Of a DNA stretch of 36,497 bases, positions 22,071 to 31,243 are shown one piece after another (within the stretch, counting starts at the first letter, position 1; each line of letters begins with the position of its first letter). Origin of the DNA: an uncultured Dorea sp. (GTDB lineage Bacteria > Bacillota > Clostridia > Lachnospirales > Lachnospiraceae); contig CAJUTH010000036.1 of the NCBI GenBank assembly GCA_910589275.1, forward strand, positions 1 through 36,497, in the 5' to 3' direction. The notes beneath the pieces are model-generated. The model saw nothing but the letters and a program-made list of their open reading frames with translations. It made no database searches and was not told the origin of the DNA. The position numbers were made by a program, and so were the translations under genes.

Positions 22071-22995
22071 GTTCCTCCTTCTTTTTGTATCGAATCCCAT
22101 AGACTGTGATGCCCGCGATAACCAGAACAAGCACCGCAATCATCACATAGAGCACCACCGGCACCGGTTCTTTGAACAGCTCTTCCTGTGAACTTCCATT
22201 CTGGCTGTTCTTTGCTTCCGTGCTGGTGAGCGTCTGATCCTCCAATGCCCCAACTGCATTCTGAAGGGACTTCAGCGCCTCGTCCCTCTCTGCCTGAGAG
22301 GCATTGGGGTTTCCCAGAATCCCTTCTGCATTCTTTACCGCTTCTTCCAAAGCGGCATAGCTTTCCTTTGTATAATTCTTCTTTATGTATCCTTTTGCGG
22401 CATTCACCGACTGCTGCAGGCTTTCATCTCCAACCGGAGGCTGAATAGCCGGCGTTTCCTCTCCGCCTTCAAGTTCCTCCGATCCGGCAGTATCTGCCGG
22501 CTCTCTTTTATCGCCCGCCAGCACGGCTTTCGGAATCTGCCCCAGATTCACCGTTCTTTTCGACGAGCCCTCCGCCAGCGTCAGAGCGTCTTCCTCTGCT
22601 TCCACCGTAAATGACCCGCCTTCTGCCACGACCCTGCCAAGGGTCAGCGTCTCTTCTCCTCTTGCAAACAGCGGCTCTCTTCCCGCAATGTACAGATTAA
22701 GCGTCCCATTCTCCGCCTGATATCTTGCCTCGCATACCTTCGCCTTTCCTGTAAGAGTCTCCTCAAACTGGAAAGCCGCTTCTAAGTTCTCCGCCGTATC
22801 GGACGTAACCTTCAGGGCAAGCTGTAAGGAAGACAGCATCTCTCCGTCCGCTCCCGGAAGGGCGAGCCTCACCTTAACGCCCTCTCCCTCCGCTTCCAGA
22901 TAAAGAGCCTCCCCTCCACCAGCCGATACTTTAAGGGGCAGTACCGCCATCAGCACAAGCGCCGCCGTCAGGATCCCTGTCAAATATTTTCTCAT
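22057..22995 (-). CDS. Membrane-anchored cell-surface protein with cohesin-like and FIVAR-like domains
   Basis: This 312-residue surface protein has a signal peptide at 1-25 (ALVLMAVLPLKVSAGG). Residues about 28-160 form a beta-rich domain with a cohesin-like pattern (VKVRLALPG, LSSLQLALKV, GTLNLYIAG, LTLGRVV). A Glu/Pro-rich linker follows. At about 195-255 is a helical FIVAR-like repeat (AAKGYIKKNYTKESYAALEEA, ASQAERDEALKSLQNAVGAL). A membrane anchor at about 275-297 is followed by KKKEELIRK. It lies 54 bases downstream of, and on the same strand as, the M60 peptidase gene, which encodes a dockerin. The simplest reading is that this protein displays the peptidase at the cell surface. The cohesin call is by pattern only and needs structural comparison. 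Confidence 0.72.
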   Translation of the reverse strand: MRKYLTGILTAALVLMAVLPLKVSAGGGEALYLEAEGEGVKVRLALPGADGEMLSSLQLALKVTSDTAENLEAAFQFEETLTGKAKVCEARYQAENGTLNLYIAGREPLFARGEETLTLGRVVAEGGSFTVEAEEDALTLAEGSSKRTVNLGQIPKAVLAGDKREPADTAGSEELEGGEETPAIQPPVGDESLQQSVNAAKGYIKKNYTKESYAALEEAVKNAEGILGNPNASQAERDEALKSLQNAVGALEDQTLTSTEAKNSQNGSSQEELFKEPVPVVLYVMIAVLVLVIAGITVYGIRYKKKEELIRK

Positions 22996-23049
22996 GCTCT
23001 ACTCCTTTTTAGGGGCTTTCGGAATACTCCCCCAGCCCCTTTCCTCACA

Positions 23050-26000
23050 TTACTTTCCGCCGCTCAGTTGGATGACGGGCAGATCTTTTGGCATCCGTTC
23101 AAACAGGGAATCACTGACCATCCTCTGTCCTTCGTTGGTTTCTGCATTGTCTACCCGGTACAGCTCCGCGCGTACCTTTTCTATCGTCTTCAGACAGTCC
23201 GTATCCTCTGGACTGATCCAGTAAATCCATGTTCCGTCCGAAACATCCCGGACATTTCCGCTGTCCGGAATCTCCGCAAGAATAATCTGATCCGCCTTCA
23301 GCGCTCCTTCCATATCCCTGCTTCCCACCAAATTTCCATTCTGGTCATACAGCAGCACTACGTTATAAGAAGGATTTCCCTTATAAGCGCCGGTAAATAC
23401 AACCGAACCTGCCGGGATCACATCCTCTGCATTTTCTCCGTATTGATAGTCTGCCTCAAGCCGTCCGATCGCCGCCGTTTGTTCTCCGGTACGCCGAAAA
23501 TCCACATTATCTCCGGTAACGCCCAGCACATCCAGCTCAGAAACTGCTATTTCCGTCTCCCTCTGTCCCTTTATCACAAGCCTTGCCGCCGTCGCATGAT
23601 AGGAGGCAATATTCTTGCTGTTTTTCTCGGTAAAATATACGCTTTGGGTTTCCGTCTTGTCAAAGGTTCCGTTCGCCGTCTCCTTCCACTCGCCAGTTCC
23701 GTCGCGAAGCCAGATACTGTAGCTTCCCACCGGCGTTCCCTCCATAACCGTATACTTAAAGCCAGTGAGCGTAAGTTCCTTGTGGAACTCAATCTCCACT
23801 TCCGCCTGTTCTCCTACAATGCCGGTATAGGTGGTATTAAGGCTGCCGTCAATCATACGTTCCTCCGGCCTTGGTTCTTCAGGCCCGCAGGAAGTATCTG
23901 TATCCTTTCCTCCTTTTAAGCCCTCGCTGGTTGCAAGCAGACCCTTTGCAGCAATCGTCCAGTCTGTCTTGTCGATACAGCCCGCATGTTCAATCTTAAG
24001 AGGTTCCAGATACTTCGGAGCAGAACGGTTCAAATACTGATCTACCACTGTAACCTTATAGGTAACGACCCGGTTATTCATCGTCGTCACAACGTCGCTG
24101 AAGGTTCCTTCCTCCGCCTCCTTCTTCGTCACGAACCCAGCCAGTTCTTCCTCCGTCTCCCCGCCGGAAGCGGTGCACCGTACAATCTCATATCCAAGTA
24201 CGTCCTCTTCCGGTATCTGCTTGGAAGTCAGGGTGAAATCAACCTGATTTGCAGCGGACGGATTCACCTTCGCAGCCACGTCTCCAACGGCCTCTGTAGT
24301 TCCCGCCGGATCAAGCATACTCTGACCATGCTCTAACCGGTAAACCCTAGAATCGTCATTCACATAATAAACCGCCCGCGTCTCCCGCTCAAACTGGGCC
24401 GCGTAATTTTGCGTCGTCTCATCCGGAGTCATACCCCAGTGCTCAAAAAATTCCAGCAGATTCTTCTCTGCCGCCCCGCAGGACAGCCGCATCAGGATCT
24501 GATCGGAATCTCCTGCAAGCGTAAGGGGAATGCCTCCCGGCGCCGGCGCTGCCGCCGGATTTCTCGCATAGCTGTCAACCCTTGCAAAAAAGAGGCTCCT
24601 TAACTGCTCTGCATGATCCTCGTAAGTTTTATAATTATATCCGTTATCATAGGCAAGATGAAGCTGCCAGTACATGCCAAGCTGCGTAAACACATTAGAG
24701 GCGCGTCCTTTCGTGCCGGAGGTAACCTTACGATATACCTCTCTATACTGGAACCTGACGCTGTCATTGGTATCTTTTGCCTGTGCAAGCACCGAATAAT
24801 AGTTGTTGGTAATCTCTGCTGCCGCATAAGCGCCCTGATTGATACAGTGGCCGATCTCATGGGCGATTCCCCATCCAAAGTACCGGCCTTCCAGATACCT
24901 TCCGGCTTCATCAGACTGCACCGGTACGCCGCCCATCATGCCTGCCGTCTCATTCCACTCAATACCGATGTGGTTGCCTGCCGCATACATAAACGCGCCT
25001 GCGAACATTCTCTGGTAACGGATATTCAGATGCCGGCTCGGAAATCTGTCCTTTTCCGCCGCAGCGCTATTGTTCAATCCCTTATGCTGATAAAAAAGGT
25101 ATATCATATCCTCCATTGCATTCATGGAACTAACCAGTTTCTCCGCCCGCGTCTTCACATCGCCGGTTCCGGTTCCAACCCAGATCTGCTGGGCGGGAAG
25201 AGATAGAAGCATGGTATCCAGCATAATATCCGACGCCCCCAGAATGCAGTTCTTCGTGTCGTAATCATATCTGACCAGCTTGTGCTCCGACCCGCTGTGA
25301 TACTCTTCATGCAGCTCATTGATCTGCCCCATATAGCCGTCCAGTTCTGTGAGATACCGCTCCGCTCTTCTTGTGCGCTCCGCCGGGTCTGTCACATGAT
25401 ACAGATCCAGTTTGGGAACCGAAACGCCCCCGCTTACCCGAACCGCATAATTTCCTGCTCCCGCATCGCCTGTATACTGAACATACAGCGCACCTCCGGC
25501 TTCCGCCTTCATCGAAGACAGTTTCGGAATCGTAATCGTATTCCGTCCTATTTTGAGCGGAGTACGGATTGTCTGGGATATCGAAGAGGAATCGGCATGA
25601 TACTGGGAAGCCACCAACTGGAGATTGGTGGTTTCCCCGGTCCTCTTGCTGCCATGGCCCACATATACTATAATCTCTTCCCCGGCCGCCGCCGTAACTC
25701 CAAGAGGCTGCCACGCATTCAAGCCCCCAAAGCCCCTGTCTGCATCAGCCGTCGTGATACTGCTGTATATCTGAACCGGCTCGGTCAGTGTGGCATTCAG
25801 AATCTCCTCCGCCGTCTTTAGCTCCCGCTCTAAGGCTTCCTTGTCCGGGTGAAATTCCCCGCTCACCTCATCCGCCGTCTGAAGCCTCATCCGAAGCCCG
25901 TCGATCGTCCCCTGGTCCACCTCGCTTTTCAGCTTCGTATGAAGCGGATCAGCATAAAGGGCCATAATATCGTCTTCCAGCGAATCATAATGGTAAAAAT

Positions 26001-28323
26001 ATACCTCTGAAACCGTATTGCTTCCCACTGCAAGCGCGCGGGCAAAGCCAAACTGAAGCTTCTTTGCCTTAACTACTCTCGGAAGCTTTACCAGATAATA
26101 AGTCCTTCCCTGAGCATCGGATTTGCTTGAAAGCGAAACCTTGCCCAAGAAGGTCTCCGCGCCGTTCTCATCCCAGAAACGTACCTGCACGTATCCATAT
26201 CCTGTACTCTGGACAGAAGCCTCCTGAAATGCAAAGGCTTCCAGCTCGTAGGCCTGATCAAATTCATAGATAAGGCCGTCGCCGGTATTTAAAGGATTAA
26301 AGCCGCCGGAATCCCAGCTTCCATGGTAATAGTGGGATACCGGATCATTGTCTACGGTTCCCCACGCAGTACCGGCTTCCACATCCTTCGGGCTTTCCAG
26401 CATACTGCCCTTCGCCGCTCTAGCGCTGAGAATATGTTCGCTGACCTCTCCGTCTGAGGCCGCATTAATCCGCTTGTATTTCGGCATATCCGCCGGATCC
26501 GGATTGACCGTCTCCGCAACGGCGGTGATGGAAGGCCCACTTTCCCCAAGATCATTCACACCTGTCACATAAACCTCATATTCCTGATGATTCTTCAGAT
26601 TGGAAATCGTATAGCCAGACGTTGTAATTCCCTCGATTTTCTTAAATTCTCCTGAGCCTGATTCCCGGTAATACAGATGGTAGAAATCGGTATCTTCCAT
26701 ATTTTTCCATGAGGCGCTGACCGCCTTAAACTGTCCGGTAAGCTTTAAATTGTCCGGCGCGTCCGGTTTCTTATCCGTCTTTGGCACGGCAAGGACAGGT
26801 TCGCCATAACCGCTCCTCCATGCACCGTTTACCGACTGGACCCTCACCTCATAACTCTTATTATTCACAAGCTTCTCTTTCTGAAAAGAAGAAATCAGAA
26901 TGCTGTTTCCTTTAATAGACCTTACTTCCTCCCTACCCTCGCAGGCAATCTGCACCTCATAGCCCGTCACATTTCTGCAGCCATCCCAGCTAACGGTAAA
27001 ATACTTATTCCCGCAGTCTGCCGCAACATTCCCTGGGATATCCATATCCGGTTCAGAAATCCGATTTTCCATTCCATTGACAAAGGTTACCTTTGAAATC
27101 TCCGCAAGGTTGTTATTCTTCTCCATGCCCATGATTTTTAAGGATACCCTCTTTACCGCAATCTGCGGTCCAAGGTTAATGCAGATCGCTCCGTCCGGAT
27201 CCTGCGTCACCGTCACGGCGTTGGTGTCAAGAAGAAAATCTATGCCCTTCCTTACCGGAACGATGGCCGTATGCTCTTCTCCTTCCTCCGTGTATGTAAT
27301 CTGAAGCTCGGCCGCAGTAATCCCATTGTCCTTCCCGGATTCAATCACGATACCGTCCGCTCTGTAGCTTTCGGATTCTGGAAACTCAAATACAACCGCC
27401 ACCGGATTCTCCTGAGAGATTTCTCTGCCGTCTTTCCTCGATAATATAACAATGCCTTCATTTTTTAACAGGGAGCTTAAACTGCCGTCCACAGAAGTGC
27501 CGCCATCCGGTTCCATTTCAACCGCCGCTGCCGGCACACGGACTTCAAGCGAGGAATTGATATCCTCGCTGATCTGATAACCTTTTACAAAATACTCCAA
27601 ATCTACAATATCTACAACTCCGTCGCCGTTCAGATCCGAATTGGGCGACTGCTGTTCCCCAGACTCGATGTCATCGATCAATCTGTTCTTATCCGCATCG
27701 TCAATCACACCGTTTCCGTCCACATCCCCCACAAGCAGGACACCCGGATGGGCCTGTGCCTCCTCGTAAGAATAGCCGCTGACAAACCCTGTGGTGAGCC
27801 ATACGCCGTAGGCCCATCCGTCCACTGCAATCTCCTGCCTGTATTCGGCAAACCCCGGCGCAGACACCGTCAGCGTATAGGTTCCGGCGGGAAGATCTTC
27901 AAAAGAAACACTTCCCTCCGCCGCAGACTTCCCAGAGTCTGCCTTCAGCACAATCTTCTCCTCATTCCTGCCTGTAAGCGAAACCGTAAATACCGTTTCC
28001 TTGTCCAAAATCACCGCCTGCGAAACTGACACGTCAATTTGGCCGTTGCATGTCACGCCCTTCTCTGTCTGCGGTTCCTTCTTCTGTGTTTCTTCCGTCT
28101 CTTTCGTCTCTTCTTCTGCAGAACCCGTCTCTGCCTCTGCAGAATCTGCCTGCTCTTCCAAGGTCTCCCTCTTTGTTTCCTCCTGCTCTTCCTGTTCTTC
28201 CACAGACGCACCGCTCCCCACTGTGCCATCCGTCACATCTGCCTTCACCTCGCCTGCAGACGCCGGAAGATACGGAGTAAAAATCAGAACAAGCGCAAGC
28301 AGACATGAAATCATCCGCTTCAT
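23050..28323 (-). CDS. Secreted M60-type (mucin-directed) metallopeptidase with dockerin
   Basis: This 1757-residue exported modular protein probably cleaves glycosylated proteins such as mucins. Order: signal peptide 1-24; Glu-rich linker to about 65; a carboxypeptidase-regulatory-like beta domain at about 70-165; a type I dockerin at about 198-250 with two calcium loops (DVDGNGVIDDADKN and DLNGDGVVDIVDLE); a beta domain at about 255-420; two fibronectin III domains at about 426-513 and 517-606; an F5/8C-like domain at about 615-775; the M60 region at about 846-1240 with the zinc motif HEIGH (H1155, E1156, H1159) and downstream E1170; further beta domains; and a CBM32-like domain at about 1447-1595. 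It has no LPXTG or C-terminal membrane segment, so attachment could use the dockerin. AAAGGAGAGG precedes the ATG. Confidence 0.9.
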   Translation of the reverse strand: MKRMISCLLALVLIFTPYLPASAGEVKADVTDGTVGSGASVEEQEEQEETKRETLEEQADSAEAETGSAEEETKETEETQKKEPQTEKGVTCNGQIDVSVSQAVILDKETVFTVSLTGRNEEKIVLKADSGKSAAEGSVSFEDLPAGTYTLTVSAPGFAEYRQEIAVDGWAYGVWLTTGFVSGYSYEEAQAHPGVLLVGDVDGNGVIDDADKNRLIDDIESGEQQSPNSDLNGDGVVDIVDLEYFVKGYQISEDINSSLEVRVPAAAVEMEPDGGTSVDGSLSSLLKNEGIVILSRKDGREISQENPVAVVFEFPESESYRADGIVIESGKDNGITAAELQITYTEEGEEHTAIVPVRKGIDFLLDTNAVTVTQDPDGAICINLGPQIAVKRVSLKIMGMEKNNNLAEISKVTFVNGMENRISEPDMDIPGNVAADCGNKYFTVSWDGCRNVTGYEVQIACEGREEVRSIKGNSILISSFQKEKLVNNKSYEVRVQSVNGAWRSGYGEPVLAVPKTDKKPDAPDNLKLTGQFKAVSASWKNMEDTDFYHLYYRESGSGEFKKIEGITTSGYTISNLKNHQEYEVYVTGVNDLGESGPSITAVAETVNPDPADMPKYKRINAASDGEVSEHILSARAAKGSMLESPKDVEAGTAWGTVDNDPVSHYYHGSWDSGGFNPLNTGDGLIYEFDQAYELEAFAFQEASVQSTGYGYVQVRFWDENGAETFLGKVSLSSKSDAQGRTYYLVKLPRVVKAKKLQFGFARALAVGSNTVSEVYFYHYDSLEDDIMALYADPLHTKLKSEVDQGTIDGLRMRLQTADEVSGEFHPDKEALERELKTAEEILNATLTEPVQIYSSITTADADRGFGGLNAWQPLGVTAAAGEEIIVYVGHGSKRTGETTNLQLVASQYHADSSSISQTIRTPLKIGRNTITIPKLSSMKAEAGGALYVQYTGDAGAGNYAVRVSGGVSVPKLDLYHVTDPAERTRRAERYLTELDGYMGQINELHEEYHSGSEHKLVRYDYDTKNCILGASDIMLDTMLLSLPAQQIWVGTGTGDVKTRAEKLVSSMNAMEDMIYLFYQHKGLNNSAAAEKDRFPSRHLNIRYQRMFAGAFMYAAGNHIGIEWNETAGMMGGVPVQSDEAGRYLEGRYFGWGIAHEIGHCINQGAYAAAEITNNYYSVLAQAKDTNDSVRFQYREVYRKVTSGTKGRASNVFTQLGMYWQLHLAYDNGYNYKTYEDHAEQLRSLFFARVDSYARNPAAAPAPGGIPLTLAGDSDQILMRLSCGAAEKNLLEFFEHWGMTPDETTQNYAAQFERETRAVYYVNDDSRVYRLEHGQSMLDPAGTTEAVGDVAAKVNPSAANQVDFTLTSKQIPEEDVLGYEIVRCTASGGETEEELAGFVTKKEAEEGTFSDVVTTMNNRVVTYKVTVVDQYLNRSAPKYLEPLKIEHAGCIDKTDWTIAAKGLLATSEGLKGGKDTDTSCGPEEPRPEERMIDGSLNTTYTGIVGEQAEVEIEFHKELTLTGFKYTVMEGTPVGSYSIWLRDGTGEWKETANGTFDKTETQSVYFTEKNSKNIASYHATAARLVIKGQRETEIAVSELDVLGVTGDNVDFRRTGEQTAAIGRLEADYQYGENAEDVIPAGSVVFTGAYKGNPSYNVVLLYDQNGNLVGSRDMEGALKADQIILAEIPDSGNVRDVSDGTWIYWISPEDTDCLKTIEKVRAELYRVDNAETNEGQRMVSDSLFERMPKDLPVIQLSGGK

Positions 28324-28371
28324 ACTCCTCTCCTTTCTTCCAATATCCCCTTAATATATCCTATATATGTC

Positions 28372-28401
28372 AATATATCATGACGCCCTCACAAATATCA
28401 A
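28372..28401 (-). promoter_or_regulatory. Promoter of the M60 peptidase gene
   Basis: On the minus strand TTGATA (28396-28401), an 18-base spacer and TATATT (28372-28377) form a good sigma-A promoter 49 bases before the ATG. The region up to the neighbouring lipoprotein stop at 28457 has no other feature and no clear terminator. Confidence 0.55.
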
Positions 28402-28456
28402 CATAATTTCCACAAAAATTTGCAAGATTATACCCTCAAGCCGCTGCAACGAGAAA

Positions 28457-29836
28457 TCAGGACTTAATCCCCTCAAAAAGCTTCTTTATGACAGCCTCAT
28501 CAACTGCATACTCCCCTTTTTCTTCCGGATATTCCCCGATCTCGCAGATCAGCATATGCTCATCGTCTATAAACGTCCATGCGTAAACATCCTTTTTATA
28601 CAACGTCTCGTCGTAGGTATAGGTCAGGGTAACATACGTTACCTTCCTGCCGTCCGCCTCAAACTCCCGTTCCTCCTGATACTCAATATCGCTGTATTCC
28701 TCCCGCGACTCATATGACTCTTTTTCCTCCTTTTTGCTTTCCGTGTAAAACTCTTTATCCTCCGGTCCGTACAGGGTTTCCAGCGTATACGTAGCGGAAT
28801 ATGCCCCGTCTCCATCCTTATAAAAACACAGATAGGTATCCTCCGAATACTGATCCAGCATCATTCCTTCGCGGGGCGCAATGAAAACCTCACTTTCGCC
28901 GTCCCAGTCTGTCAGGATGTAATTCCCATCCGAATCTTTTTCAAGTTCCGGCTCCACAGCATTTTCTGCCGCAACGGTATCGTCGTCTTTTTCCAAATCC
29001 CCCATAATATCCATGGCATCCGACTGTGCCTCCAAAGCCTCCGCGGGCACTTTGATCTCGTCCAGATGGTTAAATTCCTCAAATTCCAGCACAAGCCGCA
29101 GGTCGCGGAAGGTAATCTCACTTCCCTCCTCATTGGGAATTTCCAGTTCTTCCCCATCCTGCCCGGACAGAACGAGAGAGACCGACTCCGGCATCATTTC
29201 ATCCCGATATACCCGGAAGGTAACGTCAAGCTGCGCATCTCCAAAATCCAGATCCTCTCCGCCATTTCCAAACATGCCGTCCATCACTGCTCCCACACCC
29301 TTAGAAATATTGCTGTCTGCCGACGTGGTAATCACGTAGAGCTCCCTGCCGTCCTTCTCTTCAGTCTCTTCTTCCAATTTGAGCTTCGTTCCTTTCTCCA
29401 GATAGTTCTCCAGATTCATCAGCGCGGCAATGTCATTTCCCTCATCTTCGTCATTTTTCACCTTTGTCCACTCGTCTCCCAGCTTTGCATAGGCCGTAAT
29501 CCCCGATCCGTCCTCTTCCGGTATGCTGTAGAGCTCCATCTCCATTGCCAGATCGGCAAGATCCGCTTTTACACTGCCTTTCATATGGCAGGCTCCTGAC
29601 TCTTTTACTGCGTCGATATCCATATCGATAGTCATATCAAATCCAAGGGACAGCCCGCTCTCTTCTATGCCGATACCCGCTTCCATCAGCATATTCCCGG
29701 AAAATGATTCCGCTTTCCCGGTATTTTCCACTGTCTTTCTCATGATATCCGCGGCGGTCGGCTCCCTTCTGCACCCACCAAGCATCATAAGGACCATTCC
29801 CGTTACCAGCAAAAGCACTCCTGTTTTCTTCTTCAT
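28457..29836 (-). CDS. Acidic lipoprotein, DUF6612/LolA-like fold
   Basis: This 459-residue lipoprotein has an N-terminal MKKKTGVLLLVTGMVLMMLGGC with lipobox cysteine C22. The mature part is acidic, with alternating strands and short repeats such as SADSNISKG and FEEFNHLDEIKVPAEA. This is the pattern of LppX/LolA-like DUF6612-type lipoproteins, which often carry the opening TVENTxxAESFSG. A C-terminal segment with many Tyr and Glu (about 365-410) resembles a second strand-rich domain. It is the last gene of the deoR-lipoprotein operon, 6 bases after the DUF1266 lipoprotein, and has AAGGAAGGAG upstream of the ATG at 29836. No function can be assigned; membrane-lipid or surface-polymer sensing is one possibility. 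Confidence 0.8.
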   Translation of the reverse strand: MKKKTGVLLLVTGMVLMMLGGCRREPTAADIMRKTVENTGKAESFSGNMLMEAGIGIEESGLSLGFDMTIDMDIDAVKESGACHMKGSVKADLADLAMEMELYSIPEEDGSGITAYAKLGDEWTKVKNDEDEGNDIAALMNLENYLEKGTKLKLEEETEEKDGRELYVITTSADSNISKGVGAVMDGMFGNGGEDLDFGDAQLDVTFRVYRDEMMPESVSLVLSGQDGEELEIPNEEGSEITFRDLRLVLEFEEFNHLDEIKVPAEALEAQSDAMDIMGDLEKDDDTVAAENAVEPELEKDSDGNYILTDWDGESEVFIAPREGMMLDQYSEDTYLCFYKDGDGAYSATYTLETLYGPEDKEFYTESKKEEKESYESREEYSDIEYQEEREFEADGRKVTYVTLTYTYDETLYKKDVYAWTFIDDEHMLICEIGEYPEEKGEYAVDEAVIKKLFEGIKS

Positions 29837-29842
29837 TTCTCC

Positions 29843-31243
29843 CTACTCCTTCCTTTGTGTTTTTCCATAGATCTCTTCCAGAAATTCCTCAATATTCGGA
29901 TAGAGGAATCCCTTTCCTGAATCTTCATCCTTTAACATACATGACAGTTTATTCGTATCATCCAGCACAGCCCATGATTCGCAGCTTCTCACCAAAGTGC
30001 CGTCATCCCTCTTATAGGTAGATATCACATAACTGATCTCCTGCCCCGCTGCTTCTAAGGTCTGTATTTCTCCCATCACGATATCCGCCGCCCCATTTTT
30101 CTCAGACATCGCCAGATCCAGCCTGATACCATACAGAATGTCCTCTTCCGTGGCATCCTCATAAATGTTATACACCAGCATAGCCGCAGTATCCTGTTCC
30201 TGATCAAAACGCATCAGATGGATCACATGGCCGTCCGGTTCGTAGCTTGGCTCAAATCCCTCCGGGATTTTCACCTCCAATTGGATAGTGTCCTCAAGGT
30301 CAGACAGAGAATATACGCCCTTTTCTGTCTTTTCCTCCTCCGGCTCTTCCTCCTTCTTAATCTCTACGTTCTTCCAGCTCTCCTGAAGCTTTGTGTCATA
30401 AGGTACTGAAAAAGGTCCCTCATTCATCTCCTTTAATTCCTCGTATACCTCCCGCCTGTCTGCCGTTTCTGACAGATGGTAGTCCGCATCCTCCTTTTTC
30501 CAGAACTGATACCCGTACAGATAGCTCTCGCACACCTCGTCCCAGCTTTCAAATTCCTCCTGAAGCTTCTCTGCCACAGCCAAAGACTGATCCAAACACT
30601 CCTCTAAATTAATATATTCCGCCTGATAGCAGTCGCCAAGAACCTGAAGCGCGCGCGAATAATCCCATGCATCCAGCGCTTTCTCCCCCATCGCATGATA
30701 GGCCCGGTACGCCGCCTGAAATTCCCCGGCATCCCCATGTTCACGCTCCACCCGGCTAAGCAGTTCCTCCTCGTCAAGCGATAAAAGGTCGTGCTTTTCC
30801 ATTTCTTTGATAAATTCCCGGTATTTTGCCCGGTGTCCTCCCTCCAGCAGCTTGTTCACCTTCTCAATAGCGCTGTCCCGGTCTGAAATCCCCCAGCCGT
30901 TCTCCAGAGCAATTTTAATCGCCTGCTGGTAGATGTCCCGGTTGTCCTCAGAGGCACCGCCTACGCATCCTAGATCCTTTCTGTTATATTCCGTATAAAT
31001 CGCATAGGCCGAGCAGATCCACTGAACTGTATCGCTGTCCACATCCGCCTGCACAAAATCCGACGGTTCGTAGTCTTTTGCAAAATAATAGCCCAGCCCG
31101 CCCATGGACAGTTCTTCTTTCTGCTCTTCTTTCTGTTCCTCCTTCTGCTTCTGTTCCTCCTTTTCTTCCACGCTGCCTGCCCCGCATCCTCCCGCTGTCA
31201 TACAAAGCAGCACACATGCCAGAAAGACTATTACTTTCCTCAT
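29843..31243 (-). CDS. Lipoprotein with a DUF1266 domain
   Basis: This is a 466-residue lipoprotein. The start at 31243 overlaps the stop of the upstream DeoR gene (TGATG), giving a signal sequence and lipobox MTAGGC with C20. A highly charged EQKEEQKEE linker follows. Residues about 85-240 match the DUF1266 pattern (WGISDRDSAIEKVNKLLEGGHRAKYREF, AWDYSRALQVLGDCYQAEYI, SWDEVCESYLYGYQFWK). The last 160 residues form a strand-rich domain whose start (SLSDLEDTIQLEVKIPEGFE) resembles the C-terminal domain of the neighbouring lipoprotein. The fusion of DUF1266 to a lipoprotein anchor is notable, since DUF1266 proteins are usually cytosolic. AGGAGG lies 11 bases upstream, in the deoR coding sequence. 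Confidence 0.85.
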   Translation of the reverse strand: MRKVIVFLACVLLCMTAGGCGAGSVEEKEEQKQKEEQKEEQKEELSMGGLGYYFAKDYEPSDFVQADVDSDTVQWICSAYAIYTEYNRKDLGCVGGASEDNRDIYQQAIKIALENGWGISDRDSAIEKVNKLLEGGHRAKYREFIKEMEKHDLLSLDEEELLSRVEREHGDAGEFQAAYRAYHAMGEKALDAWDYSRALQVLGDCYQAEYINLEECLDQSLAVAEKLQEEFESWDEVCESYLYGYQFWKKEDADYHLSETADRREVYEELKEMNEGPFSVPYDTKLQESWKNVEIKKEEEPEEEKTEKGVYSLSDLEDTIQLEVKIPEGFEPSYEPDGHVIHLMRFDQEQDTAAMLVYNIYEDATEEDILYGIRLDLAMSEKNGAADIVMGEIQTLEAAGQEISYVISTYKRDDGTLVRSCESWAVLDDTNKLSCMLKDEDSGKGFLYPNIEEFLEEIYGKTQRKE

